DNA of 6,214 bases from an uncultured Acidobacteriota bacterium (lineage in GTDB: Bacteria; Acidobacteriota; Terriglobia; Terriglobales; Acidobacteriaceae): positions 1-6,214 of the forward strand of contig CAILBQ010000661.1 of assembly GCA_903832475.1 (NCBI GenBank), given 5' to 3'. The position numbers and the translations under genes are program-made. The notes under the pieces were generated by a model. The model saw nothing but the letters and a program-made list of their open reading frames with translations, was not told the origin of the DNA and did no database searches. This document shows positions 6,174 to 6,214 of this stretch, piece by piece (within the stretch, counting starts at the first letter, position 1; the number at the start of each line of letters is the position of its first letter).

Positions 6174-6214
6174 AGGCTTCGCGCACCTTCTGGACCGCAA
6201 AGCTCCACCCTTCA
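6172..6214 (-). CDS. C-terminal 13 codons of an unidentified upstream gene
   Basis: Reading leftward from the window edge, one frame gives EGWSFAVQKVREA and then TGA at 6172-6174, eleven bases before the isomerase ATG. Composition and the tight spacing fit the end of a real gene in the same operon. In rhamnose loci of this type neighbours are often a rhamnulose kinase, an aldolase/dehydrogenase or a transporter, but 13 residues are too few to say which. It could also be a chance frame. Confidence 0.5.
   Translation of the reverse strand, partial: EGWSFAVQKVREA

Noticed and set aside
6161..6208. Longer isomerase start at the GTG at 6208
   Set aside because: It lacks visible support, would overlap the apparent end of the upstream gene, and the ATG at 6160 has a well-spaced GAGAGG.
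1..6214. CRISPR array, tRNA, rRNA, insertion sequence or phage genes
   Set aside because: No spaced direct repeats, cloverleaf, transposase motif or terminal inverted repeats were seen on either strand.

Overview
The window most likely comes from a member of the Acidobacteriota (Terriglobia/Acidobacteriaceae-like). This is inferred from three things seen in the sequence: a very long Oar-type TonB-dependent receptor with an N-terminal carboxypeptidase-regulatory-like domain, a secreted TPR protein directly downstream of it, and moderate GC with strong GGAGG-type ribosome binding sites. No rRNA or other taxonomic marker is present, so the assignment is tentative.

All supported genes lie on the minus strand. 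In transcription order (right to left) they are: (1) the last 13 codons of an unidentified gene at 6172-6214; (2) a complete sugar isomerase, 4970-6160, that closely matches the Pseudomonas stutzeri-type L-rhamnose isomerase, with its ribosome binding site overlapping the upstream stop codon; (3) a strong rho-independent terminator at 4919-4949; (4) a gene-free stretch of about 370 bases with a candidate promoter (4679-4708), an 11-base direct repeat and a leader of about 130 nt; (5) a complete 1211-residue Oar-like outer-membrane receptor, 908-4543; (6) a GC-rich hairpin with a modest U-tract at 823-861; (7) a secreted TPR protein, 1-800, which runs off the left edge.

The isomerase and whatever precedes it look like one operon, probably for L-rhamnose catabolism in the cytoplasm. 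The receptor and the TPR protein look like a second unit with its own promoter, probably serving outer-membrane uptake. The short gap and leaky-looking hairpin suggest the TPR gene depends on read-through from the receptor promoter. Whether the receptor imports rhamnose-containing glycans is only a guess from adjacency.

The most unusual point is at the left edge. The first ~110-126 bases are about 71% GC, against about 53% just after them, and codon third positions become almost all G/C. The TPR reading frame stays open but stops looking like TPR there. This may be a chimeric contig end, or an unusual in-frame fusion. Otherwise the window looks like ordinary carbohydrate-uptake and catabolism gene content, and I see no clearly new system.
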